A stretch of 64,000 nucleotides of DNA from an uncultured Paracoccus sp. (GTDB taxonomy: Bacteria; Pseudomonadota; Alphaproteobacteria; Rhodobacterales; Rhodobacteraceae), in the NCBI RefSeq assembly GCF_947496875.1, contig NZ_CANMEH010000010.1:86453-150452 (forward strand). Direction: 5' to 3'. A model generated the notes under the pieces. That model was not told the DNA's origin and did not search any database. It saw only the letters and a list, made by a program, of their open reading frames with translations. Position numbers and translations under genes: made by a program. Shown here piece by piece: positions 20,808 to 31,579 of this stretch. Within the stretch, counting starts at the first letter, position 1. Each line of letters opens with the position of its first letter.

Positions 20808-21731
20808 CTAGTTGCGGCGGATCAGGCGGAACGCGGCCGAGGCGAGCCAGCCGGCGGCCACGGCGAAGGCCAGCGACATCAGCCCGTACCAGAACGGCTG
20901 TTCCAGGGCGAGCTGGTAGAGCCAGCGTTCCAGCCCGACCTTCTTGACTGCGATCGGGGCGCTGTAGGCGCTGACCACCTGGCCGTCGCGGACCAGGAAG
21001 ATGCTGGTCTTGTACTGCCCCTCGATCAGGTTGGCGGGCAGCGTCACCTCGGCCCGGAACAGGGTCTGGTCGATGACGCTGACGGCCCCTTCTTCCAGCG
21101 CGTAGCGGCCCGCCTCGGTGCGCAGGCGCAGCAGCGCGGCGGTGAATTCGGTGGTGTCGGCGACCTGCACCGGCACCGCGAAGGAGCGGATCGCCAGCGG
21201 GATCGAGATACGGTGCTGCACGTCCTCGGCCGGGGAGAGCAGCTGCCCGAGCGGCGCGCTGGTCGCCACGACGTAGAAATCGGGGGCGGCGCCGACGGTC
21301 AGCGAGTCGGTGTTCACCCAGATCCCGAAGCGGCGTTCCTTGCGCCGGATCTTGACCGACTGGGACGGGCCCTGGACGGTGACGATGACCCCGATCGGCG
21401 GGCCCGGCGGCAGCGGCGCGTCGCGCTTGACCGCGCCGAAGATCAGGATCTCGGACCCGGTGAAGGTGGTGGTGATCGACACCGCGTCCTGGGACAGCCC
21501 GGCGACGACCTGTTCGCCGGCGGTCGTCTCGACCGCGACGGGGGCGGCATCGCCCGCGGCGGTCGGGCCCGGCGTGGTCAGCGGCGCGACCGGGGCGTCC
21601 GGCGGTGGCGGGTCCTGGGCGCGGCCGGGGGCGATGAGGGTGGCGGCGACCAGCAGCCCGGCCAGCAGCGTCGCGGCGAGGGTGGCGGACAGGGGGGCGG
21701 GCGGCCGGATCGCGCGGCGCGGCCGGCTCAT
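20808..21731 (-). CDS. TIGR02186-like transmembrane protein (family recalled, not searched)
   Basis: Signal peptide, beta-rich domain, C-terminal TM; directly downstream of and overlapping the TauE/SafE gene. Confidence 0.7.
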   Translation of the reverse strand: MSRPRRAIRPPAPLSATLAATLLAGLLVAATLIAPGRAQDPPPPDAPVAPLTTPGPTAAGDAAPVAVETTAGEQVVAGLSQDAVSITTTFTGSEILIFGAVKRDAPLPPGPPIGVIVTVQGPSQSVKIRRKERRFGIWVNTDSLTVGAAPDFYVVATSAPLGQLLSPAEDVQHRISIPLAIRSFAVPVQVADTTEFTAALLRLRTEAGRYALEEGAVSVIDQTLFRAEVTLPANLIEGQYKTSIFLVRDGQVVSAYSAPIAVKKVGLERWLYQLALEQPFWYGLMSLAFAVAAGWLASAAFRLIRRN

Positions 21732-22648
21732 CTCGGGGCCACCGGGGCCAGGGAATAGATGTCGTCGGGGCGCAGGAACAGGTCCAGCGCCAGCTTGGCG
21801 CAGACCACAAGCACCAGCGCCGCCAGCAGGATCCGCAGCTGTTCGGCGCGCAGCTTGGCGCCGAGCTGCGCGCCGAGCTGCGCGCCCACCACGCCGCCGA
21901 CGATCAGCAGCACCGCCAACATGATGTCGACGGTGTTGAAGCTGACCGCGTGCATCAGCGTGGTGAAGGCGCTGACCGCGGCGATCTGGAACAGCGAGGT
22001 GCCGATCACGACCTTGGTGGGCATCCCCAGCAGGTAGATCATCGCCGGCACCATGACGAAGCCGCCGCCGACCCCCATGATCGCGGCGAGGACCCCGACC
22101 GCGACCCCTACCGCCAGCGGCGGCAGCACGCTGATATAGAGCCCGGACTTGCGGAACTTCATCCGCAGCGGCAGGCCGTCCACCCAGCTGTGTTCGCGGC
22201 GGCGCGGCTTGGCGCTGCCGGGGCGACGGGAGGCGCGCAGGCTGTTCAGGCTTTCGCGTAGCATGGTCAGGCCGATGAAGCCCAGGAACACCACGTAGCT
22301 GAGCTGCACGACCAGATCGACCTGGCCCAGCCGCTGCAGCGCGGTGAACAGCCAGACGCCCAAATAGGATCCGAACACGCCGCCGACCAACAGCACCCAG
22401 CCCATGCGCATGTCCACCGTCTTGCGCTTGAGATGGGCGAACAGGGCCGAGGCCGACGAGGCGACGACCTGGTTGGCGCCGGTCGCCACGGCGATGGGCG
22501 GCGGGATGCCGATGAAGAACAGCAGCGGCGTGATCAGGAACCCGCCGCCGACGCCGAACAGCCCGCTCATCAGCCCGACGATGCCGCCCAGCCCGATCAG
22601 GACGAAGGCATTGACCGATACCTCGGCAATGGGAAGATAGATCTGCAT
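21728..22648 (-). CDS. Sulfite exporter TauE/SafE family protein
   Basis: [23 protein letters not shown] and [36 protein letters not shown] duplicated motif. Confidence 0.93.
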   Translation of the reverse strand: MQIYLPIAEVSVNAFVLIGLGGIVGLMSGLFGVGGGFLITPLLFFIGIPPPIAVATGANQVVASSASALFAHLKRKTVDMRMGWVLLVGGVFGSYLGVWLFTALQRLGQVDLVVQLSYVVFLGFIGLTMLRESLNSLRASRRPGSAKPRRREHSWVDGLPLRMKFRKSGLYISVLPPLAVGVAVGVLAAIMGVGGGFVMVPAMIYLLGMPTKVVIGTSLFQIAAVSAFTTLMHAVSFNTVDIMLAVLLIVGGVVGAQLGAQLGAKLRAEQLRILLAALVLVVCAKLALDLFLRPDDIYSLAPVAPR

Positions 22649-22933
22649 GGCCGCCTGTTCTGCTGAGCCATCTTGCCGGGGCGTTCCGGCCGCGTCAAAT
22701 CGTGATCCGCGCCGCCGCGGCCGGTTGCGCCGGCGCCGGGGCAGCGGCTAAGCAGGGCGGCGAGTGCCGGCCTCGCACCGTCCGACCCTGCCGCGACTCT
22801 GCAGCGGGCCGGGCACGGCGGGCGGGCACCGGCACCACGGCAGAACAGACCCCGGGCATCACCGGCACCACCAGACGACGCAGAGGCCGGCACCGCCGGC
22901 GGGACCACCACGGCAAACCAGAATGGGCAGGCG

Positions 22934-23728
22934 ATGCGGATCCTGATCACCAACGACGACGGCATCAATGCCCCCGGACTGGCCGCGATGGCCGACATCG
23001 CGGCCGAGGTGGCCGGCCCGCAGGGCGAGGTCTGGGTGGTCGCCCCCGCCTTCGAACAGTCCGGCGTGGCGCACTGCATCAGCTATACCCATCCGACCAT
23101 GATCGCCGAGCTGTCGCCGCGGCGCTGGGCGGCCGAGGGCAGCCCGGCCGACTGCGTGCTGGCCGGACTGGCCGACATCATGCGGGACGCGCCCCCCGAC
23201 CTGGTCCTGTCGGGGGTGAACCGCGGCAACAACGCCGGCGAGAACGTGATGTATTCGGGCACCGTGGGCGGCGCGATGGAGGCCGCCCTGCAGGGCCTGC
23301 CCGCCATCGCGCTGTCGCAGTATCTGGGGCCGGGCACCGCCGGGCTGGAGGATCCGTTCGAGGCGGCGCGGGTGCACGGGCCGCAGGTGATCCGGCGGCT
23401 GCTGGATTACGGCGACTGGACCTCGGACGACGATTTCCGGCTGTTCTACAACGTCAACTTTCCGGCCACCGGCGCCGACGGGGTGCGCGGGATGCGGGTC
23501 GGCGCCCAGGGCCGGCGCCAGGGCGTGCGGTTCGGGGTGGCGCCGCATGTCTCGCCCAGCGGCCGGCGGTTCCTGTGGATCACCGGCGGATCGCAGCAGG
23601 CCCGCGCCACCGCCGACAGCGACGTCGAGATCCTGCTGGACAGCTATGTGTCGGTGACGCCGATGCGCCCGGACCTGACCTGCCACGCCTCGCTGGGCCT
23701 GCTGCAGGAGGCGCTGGACGACCGATGA
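22934..23728 (+). CDS. surE: 5'/3'-nucleotidase SurE
   Basis: [16 protein letters not shown]...; [29 protein letters not shown]. Confidence 0.97.
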   Translation: MRILITNDDGINAPGLAAMADIAAEVAGPQGEVWVVAPAFEQSGVAHCISYTHPTMIAELSPRRWAAEGSPADCVLAGLADIMRDAPPDLVLSGVNRGNNAGENVMYSGTVGGAMEAALQGLPAIALSQYLGPGTAGLEDPFEAARVHGPQVIRRLLDYGDWTSDDDFRLFYNVNFPATGADGVRGMRVGAQGRRQGVRFGVAPHVSPSGRRFLWITGGSQQARATADSDVEILLDSYVSVTPMRPDLTCHASLGLLQEALDDR

Positions 23729-24489
23729 GCGCGGCAGGGGGCGGGCGGGCAGGCAGCGGGACCGGACGCGGGCAGCAGGCCGGGCAGGAGAGCGGGCATC
23801 AGGCGGGGCAGGGGCCCGGGCCGGCCGACCGCGATGCCGGGTCCGGCCCCGGCTCGGCCAGCGAGCAGAAGATGCGCTTCGTCTATGCGCTGCGCTCGCG
23901 CGGGGTGACCGATCCGCGGGTGCTGGACGCCATGGAACGGATCGACCGCGGCGCCTTCGTGCGCGGCCATTTCGAGGACCGCGCCTATGACGACACGCCG
24001 CTGCCGATCGCCTGCGGGCAGACGATCAGCCAGCCGTCGGTGGTCGGGCTGATGACCCAGGCGCTGGAGGTCGGGCCGCGCGACACCGTGCTGGAAGTCG
24101 GGACCGGGTCGGGCTATCAGGCCGCGGTGCTGTCGCTGCTGTGCCGGCGGGTGATGACCGTGGACCGGCACCGGCGCCTGGTCACCGAGGCCGAGGCGCT
24201 GTTCCGGCGGCTGGGCCTGACCAACATCACCACCCGGGTGGCGGACGGGTCGCACGGGTCGCCGGAGCAGGCGCCGTTCGATCGCATCATGGTGACCGCG
24301 GCCGCCGAGGACCCGCCGGGGCCTCTGTTGTCGCAACTGAAGATCGGCGGTATCATGGTGTTGCCGGTCGGCCAATCGGATGCGGTCCAGACGCTGATCC
24401 GCGTCACCCGTGAACCGCACGGCTTCCGGTATGACGAGTTGCGGCAGGTACGGTTCGTGCCGTTGATCGAGGGGTTGGGACAGACATGA
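23725..24489 (+). CDS. pcm: Protein-L-isoaspartate O-methyltransferase
   Basis: [43 protein letters not shown] overlap with surE. Confidence 0.96.
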   Translation: MSAAGGGRAGSGTGRGQQAGQESGHQAGQGPGPADRDAGSGPGSASEQKMRFVYALRSRGVTDPRVLDAMERIDRGAFVRGHFEDRAYDDTPLPIACGQTISQPSVVGLMTQALEVGPRDTVLEVGTGSGYQAAVLSLLCRRVMTVDRHRRLVTEAEALFRRLGLTNITTRVADGSHGSPEQAPFDRIMVTAAAEDPPGPLLSQLKIGGIMVLPVGQSDAVQTLIRVTREPHGFRYDELRQVRFVPLIEGLGQT

Positions 24490-24516
24490 CCCCCGCACAG
24501 GAATGAGGACGGGCAG

Positions 24517-25521
24517 ATGCGAGTTTCCCTTGGGTCGGGGCTGACCCTGACGGTGCTGATGCTGGCGGCGGGCTGCGCGCCGGTGGCGGGACCCGGCGCG
24601 CCGGGCACGGCGGTGCAGACCGCACCAGCCCAGACCGCGCCGGGCCAGGCGGCGCCGGGCGCCACGCCACCGGGCACCACGGCGGCCAGGACGGTGCCGT
24701 TCCAGATCCGCATCCCGCGGCTGCAGATGCCGGTGTTCGGCGCGCCCGCCGCGACCGCGACGGCCGCCGGGCAGCCGCGCGTGACCGACCCGTTCGCCGG
24801 CCAGGGGGTCCGCACCCCCGCGATCGAGGGCGCGCCCGCAACCGGGACGGCCGCCGGCGCGCAGCCGGCCCCGGCCGCCCCGCAGAGCCACACGGTTGTC
24901 AGCGGGGACTCGGCCTGGTCGATCGCGCGCAAATACGGGATCAGCCTGCAGCAGCTGGCCGCGGCCAACAACCTGCCCGAGTCGATGACGGTGCGGCTGG
25001 GGCAGACCCTGACGATCCCCGCGGCGGGGCCGACCCGGGTCGCGGTGACCGCGCCCGGCGCAGGCTCGCCCACGCCGGCGCCGCCATCGGCCAACACACC
25101 GCTGCCGCGCGAGACGACGACGCCCGCCGCCCGCCCCCAGGCGCCCGATCTGGGCGCCACGCGGACCGCCGCGTCGGGCAGCGGCCGGCTGCTGATGCCG
25201 GTCGACGGGGCGATCATCCGTGCCTACAGCAAGGGGCAAAACGAGGGGATCGACGTCGCCGCCGCGGCCGGCACCCCGGTGCGCGCCGCCGCTGGCGGCA
25301 CGGTCGCCGCGATCACCCGCGACACCGAAGGCGTGCCGATCGTCGTGATCCGCCACCAGGGCGACCTGCTGACGGTCTATGCGGGGCTGGACGGGCTGCG
25401 GGTCGACAAGGGCCAGCAGGTCAGCGCCGGGCAGACGATCGGCACCGCCCGCGGCACCGGCAGCATCCATTTCGAGGTCCGCAAGGGCTTCGACAGCGTC
25501 GATCCGGAAGGCTATCTGTGA
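24517..25521 (+). CDS. LysM / M23 peptidase domain lipoprotein (NlpD/EnvC-like)
   Basis: Lipobox-like LAAGC, LysM HTVVSGDSAWSIARKYGISLQQLAAAN, M23 domain with IHFEVRKGFDSVDPEGYL end. Confidence 0.9.
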   Translation: MRVSLGSGLTLTVLMLAAGCAPVAGPGAPGTAVQTAPAQTAPGQAAPGATPPGTTAARTVPFQIRIPRLQMPVFGAPAATATAAGQPRVTDPFAGQGVRTPAIEGAPATGTAAGAQPAPAAPQSHTVVSGDSAWSIARKYGISLQQLAAANNLPESMTVRLGQTLTIPAAGPTRVAVTAPGAGSPTPAPPSANTPLPRETTTPAARPQAPDLGATRTAASGSGRLLMPVDGAIIRAYSKGQNEGIDVAAAAGTPVRAAAGGTVAAITRDTEGVPIVVIRHQGDLLTVYAGLDGLRVDKGQQVSAGQTIGTARGTGSIHFEVRKGFDSVDPEGYL

Positions 25522-25575
25522 GCGCGGCGCGCGGCTCGGCCTGATCGGGCCGGACCGGGGCGGGGCGCGCGGCGG

Positions 25576-26025
25576 CTAGAGCCCGAAGCTCACATGCCCC
25601 TGCGGGTCGATCGGCCAGGCAGGGTTCCACGCGATTTCCCAGGCATGTCCGTCGGGATCGGCGACATAGCCGCGATAGCCGCCATGCGGCGGGGCATCCG
25701 CAGGGCGCAGGATCGTGCCGCCCGCGCGTTCCAGCGCCGCCATCACCGGGTCCACATCGTCGCGCCGGCCGACATTGTGGGCCAGCGCCACGGCGCCCGT
25801 GCCGGCGGGGCCAGACGTCGGGCCGGGGGCGGCAGCACCGGGGCGCCGCATGTCCGCCGCAAGCGCGGATGCCAGCCAGGTGGCCAGCACGAAGCCGTTC
25901 ATCTGGTAGAAGATGATCTCGGCGCTCTCGAACACCGGGGCCCAGCCGAACCCGTCGACATAGAACCGGCGCGAGCGGGCCGGATCGGCGATCCCCAGCG
26001 TCACCACCGCCATCTGCTGCTGCAT
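25576..26025 (-). CDS. VOC family protein
   Basis: MAVVTLGIADPARSRRFYVDGFGW...GGYRGYVADPDGHAWEIAWNP. Confidence 0.88.
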   Translation of the reverse strand: MQQQMAVVTLGIADPARSRRFYVDGFGWAPVFESAEIIFYQMNGFVLATWLASALAADMRRPGAAAPGPTSGPAGTGAVALAHNVGRRDDVDPVMAALERAGGTILRPADAPPHGGYRGYVADPDGHAWEIAWNPAWPIDPQGHVSFGL

Positions 26026-26123
26026 GTTTTCGACCCCCGCTGCGCTGCCATGCCACGCGCAGTCTGGTCCCGCGTGGTGGGGCGACGCAAGCGCCTGCGC
26101 AGGCCGCACGCCCGAGGGTGTGG

Positions 26124-27548
26124 TCAGTTGCGGTCCCGGCCGATCGCGCGCAGGACGCGGTCCAGGTTGTCACCCTGCTCGCTGGTGTAGGGCGCATCGC
26201 GCACGGCGTTGTAGTAGGCCGAGGGGTCATAGGTCGGGATCCCGAGCTTGAGATCCTCGACGGTCAGAAGCCCCATCGCCGCCAGCAGCTGGTAATGGGC
26301 CAGCTGCAGATTGGCCTCGGCCGAGATCAGGTCGGCGCGGGCTTCCAGCAGGTCCTGTTCCGCGTCCAGCACGTCCAGGGTCGTGCGCGCGCCCAGCAAC
26401 GCTTCCTCGCGGACCCCCTCATAGGCCTGCCGCGCGGCCGAGATCTGTTCGTTGATCGCGACGATCTGGGCTTGCGCGATATCGATGTTCGCCCAGGCGA
26501 CGCCAACCGCCTGGTCGACCTGGCGCGCGGTGTTCAGCAGCGCCGACCGGGCGGCATCGCGGGACGCCATGGCGCGGCGGTGCTGCGACGACAGCCGCCC
26601 GCCGGCATAGAGCGTCTGGTTCAGTTCGATCCCGGCGCTGAGCGTGCCGGAGGTGCCGGTCTGGGTGCCGGTGGGCAGTCCCAGGGCGTTGCGGCTGGCC
26701 TCGGGCTGGCGGGTGCCGCTGACCCCGGCCTGCCCGGTGAGCATCGGCCGACGTTCGGCGGCGGCGGCGGCTACCTGCAGTTCCGACGCCGCGGTGGCGC
26801 GCTGCGCCTGCAGGATGGCGGGATGGGTGGTGCGGGCCACGGCCTGGGCGCTGGCCAGCGTGGCGGGCCGGTCCGGCCGGGGCGGCGGGGGATCGAGGTC
26901 ACCCGGCACGCGGCCGACCGCGGCGCGGTAATCCTCGCGGGCGATTTCCAGGTTGCCCTGGGCGCTGGCCAGCGCGGCGCGGGTGGCGGCCAGCTGCGCC
27001 TCGGCCAGCGACACGTCGGTGGTGGTGATCTCGCCGACCTCGAAGCGGTCCCGGGCGGCCTGCAGTTCCTGGCTGAGCAGGTTGACCGAGTTTTCCTGCA
27101 GGGCGACCTGCTGCTCGGCGCTGCGCACCGCCAGAAAGGCCTGGGTCGCCTGCAGCAGCACGTCCTGTTCGATCGCCACCAGCGACTGCCGGGTAGCCAG
27201 CACGTTTTCCTTGGCGATGTCGATCGCCAGCTGCGACCGGCCCCAGTCGAACAGCGTCATCTGCGCGACCAGCTGCAGCGTGGTGGCCGCGGCCTCGACC
27301 CCCTCGACCTGCTGGAAGTTGTGCGATGCGGCCCACTGCACCACCGGCCGCAGGGCGGACATGGCGGTCGCCACGTCCTCGTCCGCGGCGCGCAGCAGGG
27401 CACGGTTCTGTTCCAGCAGCGCCGAGTGCCGGTACGCGGCGACCATCGTGTCGGCCAAGCTTTCGGCGGTGGCCGGCAGCGCCAGCGTTCCCGACAGCGC
27501 CGCCGACAGGACCATGCCCCGGATCAGCCGGCGCGCCGCGCCGATCAC
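26124..27548 (-). CDS. TolC family outer membrane protein
   Basis: Signal peptide; [39 protein letters not shown], two coiled-coil repeats. Confidence 0.92.
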   Translation of the reverse strand: MIGAARRLIRGMVLSAALSGTLALPATAESLADTMVAAYRHSALLEQNRALLRAADEDVATAMSALRPVVQWAASHNFQQVEGVEAAATTLQLVAQMTLFDWGRSQLAIDIAKENVLATRQSLVAIEQDVLLQATQAFLAVRSAEQQVALQENSVNLLSQELQAARDRFEVGEITTTDVSLAEAQLAATRAALASAQGNLEIAREDYRAAVGRVPGDLDPPPPRPDRPATLASAQAVARTTHPAILQAQRATAASELQVAAAAAERRPMLTGQAGVSGTRQPEASRNALGLPTGTQTGTSGTLSAGIELNQTLYAGGRLSSQHRRAMASRDAARSALLNTARQVDQAVGVAWANIDIAQAQIVAINEQISAARQAYEGVREEALLGARTTLDVLDAEQDLLEARADLISAEANLQLAHYQLLAAMGLLTVEDLKLGIPTYDPSAYYNAVRDAPYTSEQGDNLDRVLRAIGRDRN

Positions 27549-28210
27549 AGGGTGAACTCCCTTATCCGCTCCATCCCGGGCAGGATGGGGGCAAAGGCGT
27601 TGAAGGCGTAGCGCCAGTTGATCCGGCCGTCGATCTTGTGGCCCAGCCGGGCGACGCCCAGCCCGGCGCCGCGCCGGTCATCGTGCCACAGCGCGGCGAT
27701 GCGCCCCCCCTCGCGCAGCTGGTCGGCAATGGCGTCGGGCAGCTGTTCGATCGCGCCGTTGACGAGGATCGCGTCATAGGGGCCTTGCGCCGGCGCCCCC
27801 TCGGCCAGCGGCGCCCGGACGACGACCACGTTGTCGACGCCCTGTTCGGTCAGCAGGCGTTCCGCCTTTTCTGCCATGGTGGCGTCCTGTTCGACGGCAA
27901 CCACGGCCTGCGCCATCTGCGCCAGCACCACCGCCGAATAGCCGTAGCAGCACCCCAGATCCATCACCAGGTCGTCGTTTTCCAAGGCCAGCGCGTCGAT
28001 CAGCTTGGCCAGGCTGCGGGGTTCCAGCAGCACCCGCCCGTGCCCCAGATCGATGTTCTCGCCCGCATAGGCGATCTCGCGCCGCGATTCGGGGACAAAG
28101 CATTCCCGGGGCACCTGCAGCATCGCCGCGATCACCGGATACCGGGTGACGTCGTTGGGCCGGACCTGGGTGTCCACCATGGTGTTGCGGCGCTGGGCGT
28201 AATCGGGCAT
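27545..28210 (-). CDS. Protein-L-isoaspartate O-methyltransferase family protein (second PCMT-like)
   Basis: [48 protein letters not shown]; overlaps tolC start. Confidence 0.88.
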   Translation of the reverse strand: MPDYAQRRNTMVDTQVRPNDVTRYPVIAAMLQVPRECFVPESRREIAYAGENIDLGHGRVLLEPRSLAKLIDALALENDDLVMDLGCCYGYSAVVLAQMAQAVVAVEQDATMAEKAERLLTEQGVDNVVVVRAPLAEGAPAQGPYDAILVNGAIEQLPDAIADQLREGGRIAALWHDDRRGAGLGVARLGHKIDGRINWRYAFNAFAPILPGMERIREFTL

Positions 28211-28405
28211 TGCGGCGAACCTTCGGCTGCACTGGTCGCGATGCGCTGGTCTTGCCACGAAAGACGGTGCGGGGCAACGGCACGGGTGGTCGCGCCGCCG
28301 CGCCGGTCGTCGGGGGCATCGCTACGACCCAGCACCGGCGGCGGTGTGGCCGCGCCCGGCTTGCGTGGCGCGATGCGATGGCCTATCTGACGCTCACCTC
28401 GAGGC

Positions 28406-28479
28406 GGCGGGTTGGCGGAGAGGTTACGCAGCGGATTGCAAATCCGTGTAGACCGGTTCGATTCCGGTACCCGCCTCCA
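28406..28479 (+). tRNA. tRNA-Cys (anticodon GCA)
   Basis: GGCGGGTTGGCGGAGAGGTTACGCAGCGGATTGCAAATCCGTGTAGACCGGTTCGATTCCGGTACCCGCCTCCA; acceptor stem GGCGGGT/ACCCGCC, encoded CCA. Confidence 0.95.
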
Positions 28480-28688
28480 TGGTTCCCGGACATGTTGCGC
28501 GCTTGTGCAGGGCGCCACGGGACGGCGGCAACAAGGCCGCCCTCGGCACAAATGGTTTCGCCTGTCGAAAAATGCACCGCGCCGGTTCGGCAGGTGGCGC
28601 TTGTCAGGCGCCCGGCAACGGGGTCATGGTGGGCCCGATCGCCGCGCAGAGCCGCGGCCCGTTGCTGCCGTCCCGAGAGGAGCCTGAC

Positions 28689-29687
28689 ATGAAGCTGACC
28701 CGTGCCACCCTTGCAACTTTGCTGGCCACAGCCGCCATGACCGTCGCGGTCCATGCCGAAACGCTGCGTTTGTCCCACAACACCGGCGACACGACGACGT
28801 GGCAGCAGGGGGCAGAGAAGTTCGGCGAGCTGCTGAAGGAAAAGACCGGGGGCGAGCTGGACGTGCGGGTCTTCCCGAATGCCCAGCTGGCGGGCGGCGA
28901 CCAGATGAAGCAGGCCGAGATGGTCGGCCGCGGCGCGCTGGACCTGGTGGTGACGTCGGCGATCAACGTGACGCCGCTGGTGCCGGAGATGGCGGTCTTC
29001 TCGCTGCCCTATCTTTACGAGAACTACGAGCAGGTCGACGCGACCACGCAGGGCCCCGCCGCCGACCGGCTGGAGGAGATCCTGCTGGAAAAGGGGATCA
29101 AGGTCCTGGCCTGGGGCGAGAACGGGTTTCGCGAGCTGACCAACAATGTCCGGCCCGTCAAGTCGCCCGAGGACATGAAGGGCCTGAACCTGCGGGTGGC
29201 CGGTCCGATGTATATCGACGTGATGAACGCGCTCGGCGCCAATCCGCAGCAGATGCAGTGGTCCGAGACGCTGACGGCGCTGCAGCAGGGTGTCGTGGAC
29301 GGTCAGGAAAACCCGATCGGCGCGGTCATCATCCCGCAGCAGGTCTACGAGATGCAGAAATACCTGACTGCCTGGCATTATTCGTATGACCCGATCTTCA
29401 TCGGCATCTCGAAGGCCAAGTGGGACGGGATGGACGCGGACACGCAGGCCAAGATGCAGGAGGCCGCGACCGAGGCGATGGACTACCAGCGTCAGATCAC
29501 GCGCGAGGGCACCGAGAAGGGGCTCGCGTTCCTCAAGGAAAAGGGCATGGAGGTCTATGAGCCCACGCCAGAGGAGCTGGCCGCGTTCCGCGAGGCGACG
29601 CAGCCCGCCTTCGACACCTGGGCCGAGAAGGTCGGGCCCGAGATCGTGAGCGCGTTCCAGGACACGATCGCCGCGACCGGACAGTAG
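28689..29687 (+). CDS. TRAP transporter substrate-binding protein (DctP family)
   Basis: Signal peptide; LRLSHNTGDTTTWQQGAEKFGELLKEKTGGELDVRVFPNAQLAGGDQMK. Confidence 0.94.
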   Translation: MKLTRATLATLLATAAMTVAVHAETLRLSHNTGDTTTWQQGAEKFGELLKEKTGGELDVRVFPNAQLAGGDQMKQAEMVGRGALDLVVTSAINVTPLVPEMAVFSLPYLYENYEQVDATTQGPAADRLEEILLEKGIKVLAWGENGFRELTNNVRPVKSPEDMKGLNLRVAGPMYIDVMNALGANPQQMQWSETLTALQQGVVDGQENPIGAVIIPQQVYEMQKYLTAWHYSYDPIFIGISKAKWDGMDADTQAKMQEAATEAMDYQRQITREGTEKGLAFLKEKGMEVYEPTPEELAAFREATQPAFDTWAEKVGPEIVSAFQDTIAATGQ

Positions 29688-29701
29688 GCCCTGGCCCCGA
29701 A

Positions 29702-29727
29702 GCGGGCGGCCGTTCCGGGCCGCCCGC
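29702..29727 (+). promoter_or_regulatory. Intercistronic hairpin between dctP- and dctQ-type genes
   Basis: Perfect 10-bp stem GCGGGCGGCC ... GGCCGCCCGC with 6-nt loop, 15 nt after the DctP stop; no U-tract. Confidence 0.75.
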
Positions 29728-29763
29728 ACTTCGTCCGCCCATTTGCCTGATCCCGAGCCTGCC

Positions 29764-30255
29764 ATGCGCTTTCTTGCCGACGAGGCGGAAAAGATCATCT
29801 GTGCCGTCCTTTTCCTGGCGATGACCGCGGTCGGCTTCGTCAACGTCTTCGTGCGCTATGCCACCAACTGGTCCATCGCCTCGACCGAAGAGCTGCAGAC
29901 CAGCGGCTTTCTGATCCTGACGATATTCGGGGCGGCCATCGCGGCCCGGCGCGGCGAACATCTGGCCGTCACGCTGGTCACCGACATGCTGCCGCTGGGG
30001 CTGCGCCGGCTGGTGATGGCCGTTGCGGTGCTGCTGTCGGTGCTGCTGCTGGGCATGTCGGCGTGGTTTTCCTGGCAGGCGCTCGCCAATCTCTACGGCA
30101 ACGGCATGCGCTCCTATGCGCTGGGGATTCCGGCCTGGTACTATCAGGCAGCGGTGCCGTTCGGGTTCGCGCTGATCATCCTGCGCTATCTGCAATATGC
30201 GGTCCGGGCACTGCGCGATCCCGATCATGTACGGGGCGAGATCCCCGATGCCTGA
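29764..30255 (+). CDS. TRAP transporter small permease (DctQ family)
   Basis: Four-TM protein between SBP and large permease genes; start 29743 or 29764. Confidence 0.9.
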   Translation: MRFLADEAEKIICAVLFLAMTAVGFVNVFVRYATNWSIASTEELQTSGFLILTIFGAAIAARRGEHLAVTLVTDMLPLGLRRLVMAVAVLLSVLLLGMSAWFSWQALANLYGNGMRSYALGIPAWYYQAAVPFGFALIILRYLQYAVRALRDPDHVRGEIPDA

Positions 30256-31579
30256 CCTGCTGGGCGACATCCCGGCCGGAACCCAGATGATCCTGGCGTT
30301 CTTCGGCCTTCTGGCGGTGGGGCTGCCGGTCGCCTTTGCGCTGGGCCTGTCGGCGCTGTACGCGATGTGGCTGATCGGGTTCGGCTTCGATCTGGCCGGC
30401 GACCTGATCGCGTCGGGCATCGCCAAGTATTCGCTGCTGGCGATTCCGTTCTTCATCCTTGCCGGCGCGCTGATGGGCTCGCTGGGCATTGCCGAACGGA
30501 TGATCCGGTTCTTCCGGGTGCTGATCGGCAACCTGCCCGGCGGCATGGGCGTCGTGGGGACCATCGTCTGCCTGTTCTGGGGGGCGGTGTCGGGGTCTGG
30601 CCCGGCCTCGGTGGCGGCGATCGGCCCGATGCTGATCCGCGCGATGGAGGAGGACGGCTATGACCGGGCCTTTGCCGCCGGGCTGGTCTGCACGGGGGCT
30701 GCGTTTTCCATCGTCATCCCGCCGTCGATCGGGCTGGTGATCTATGGCGTGATCGCCGAGACCTCGATCTCGCAGCTGTTCATCGCCGCGGTAGTGCCCG
30801 GCACCTTCATGGGGCTGTCGATGCTCGCGGTGCTGCCCTTTGCCCGGCGGCGGGTGCGCACGCGGGTGGCGCTGGACGCGATCAGCCCCGATCCTTATGC
30901 CGGCCTGCCCTACGGGTCCCGGCTGTGGCGGTCGTTCCGGGACAGCCTGTGGGGGCTGCTGACCCCGGTGGTGATCCTGGGCGGCATCTATGCCGGGGTC
31001 TTCACCCCGACCGAGGCGGCGCTGGTCGCCACCGTCTATGCGCTTGCAATCGGTGCCTTCGTCTATCGCACGCTGACGCTGGCCGGGCTTTACGAGACCC
31101 TGGCGGACGCCGCGGCCTCGTCGGCCGTGGTGATGCTGATCGTGGCCTATGCGAGCCTGTTCGGTTGGGTCGTCACGGTCGAGGACCTGGTCGGCACCTA
31201 TTCGACGGCGCTGCTGGGGATCAGCGACAATCCCTCGGTCGTGCTGCTGGTCATCATGATCATCCTGCTGATTGCGGGGATGTTCATGGATGCGGTCACG
31301 GTGATGTTCATCTCGCTGCCGATCTTCATGCCCGTGGTGCACCAGCTCGGCTGGGACCCGGTGTGGTTCGGGGTGCTGCTGATGATCAACCTCGCGATCG
31401 GGCTGATCACCCCGCCGGTGGGCATCAATTTGTACGTGGCGGCGAACGTCACCCGCCTGCCGATCGAGCGGGTGGCGCGGGGCGCGATACCCTTCCTGCT
31501 CGCAAGTCTCGTCGGGCTCGCCGTCGTGGCGGCCTTCCCGGACATGTCCCTGGGCCTGACCCGCCTGATCGGAGGTTGA
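30248..31579 (+). CDS. TRAP transporter large permease (DctM family)
   Basis: GAVSGSGPASVAAIGPMLIRAMEEDGYDRAFAAGL; LITPPVGINLYV. Confidence 0.95.
   Translation: MPDLLGDIPAGTQMILAFFGLLAVGLPVAFALGLSALYAMWLIGFGFDLAGDLIASGIAKYSLLAIPFFILAGALMGSLGIAERMIRFFRVLIGNLPGGMGVVGTIVCLFWGAVSGSGPASVAAIGPMLIRAMEEDGYDRAFAAGLVCTGAAFSIVIPPSIGLVIYGVIAETSISQLFIAAVVPGTFMGLSMLAVLPFARRRVRTRVALDAISPDPYAGLPYGSRLWRSFRDSLWGLLTPVVILGGIYAGVFTPTEAALVATVYALAIGAFVYRTLTLAGLYETLADAAASSAVVMLIVAYASLFGWVVTVEDLVGTYSTALLGISDNPSVVLLVIMIILLIAGMFMDAVTVMFISLPIFMPVVHQLGWDPVWFGVLLMINLAIGLITPPVGINLYVAANVTRLPIERVARGAIPFLLASLVGLAVVAAFPDMSLGLTRLIGG

Noticed and set aside
19638-21758. 706-aa plus-strand ORF
   Set aside because: Antisense to the DUF305, TIGR02186-like and TauE genes; low-complexity His/Ala repeats mirror the Met-rich coding repeats
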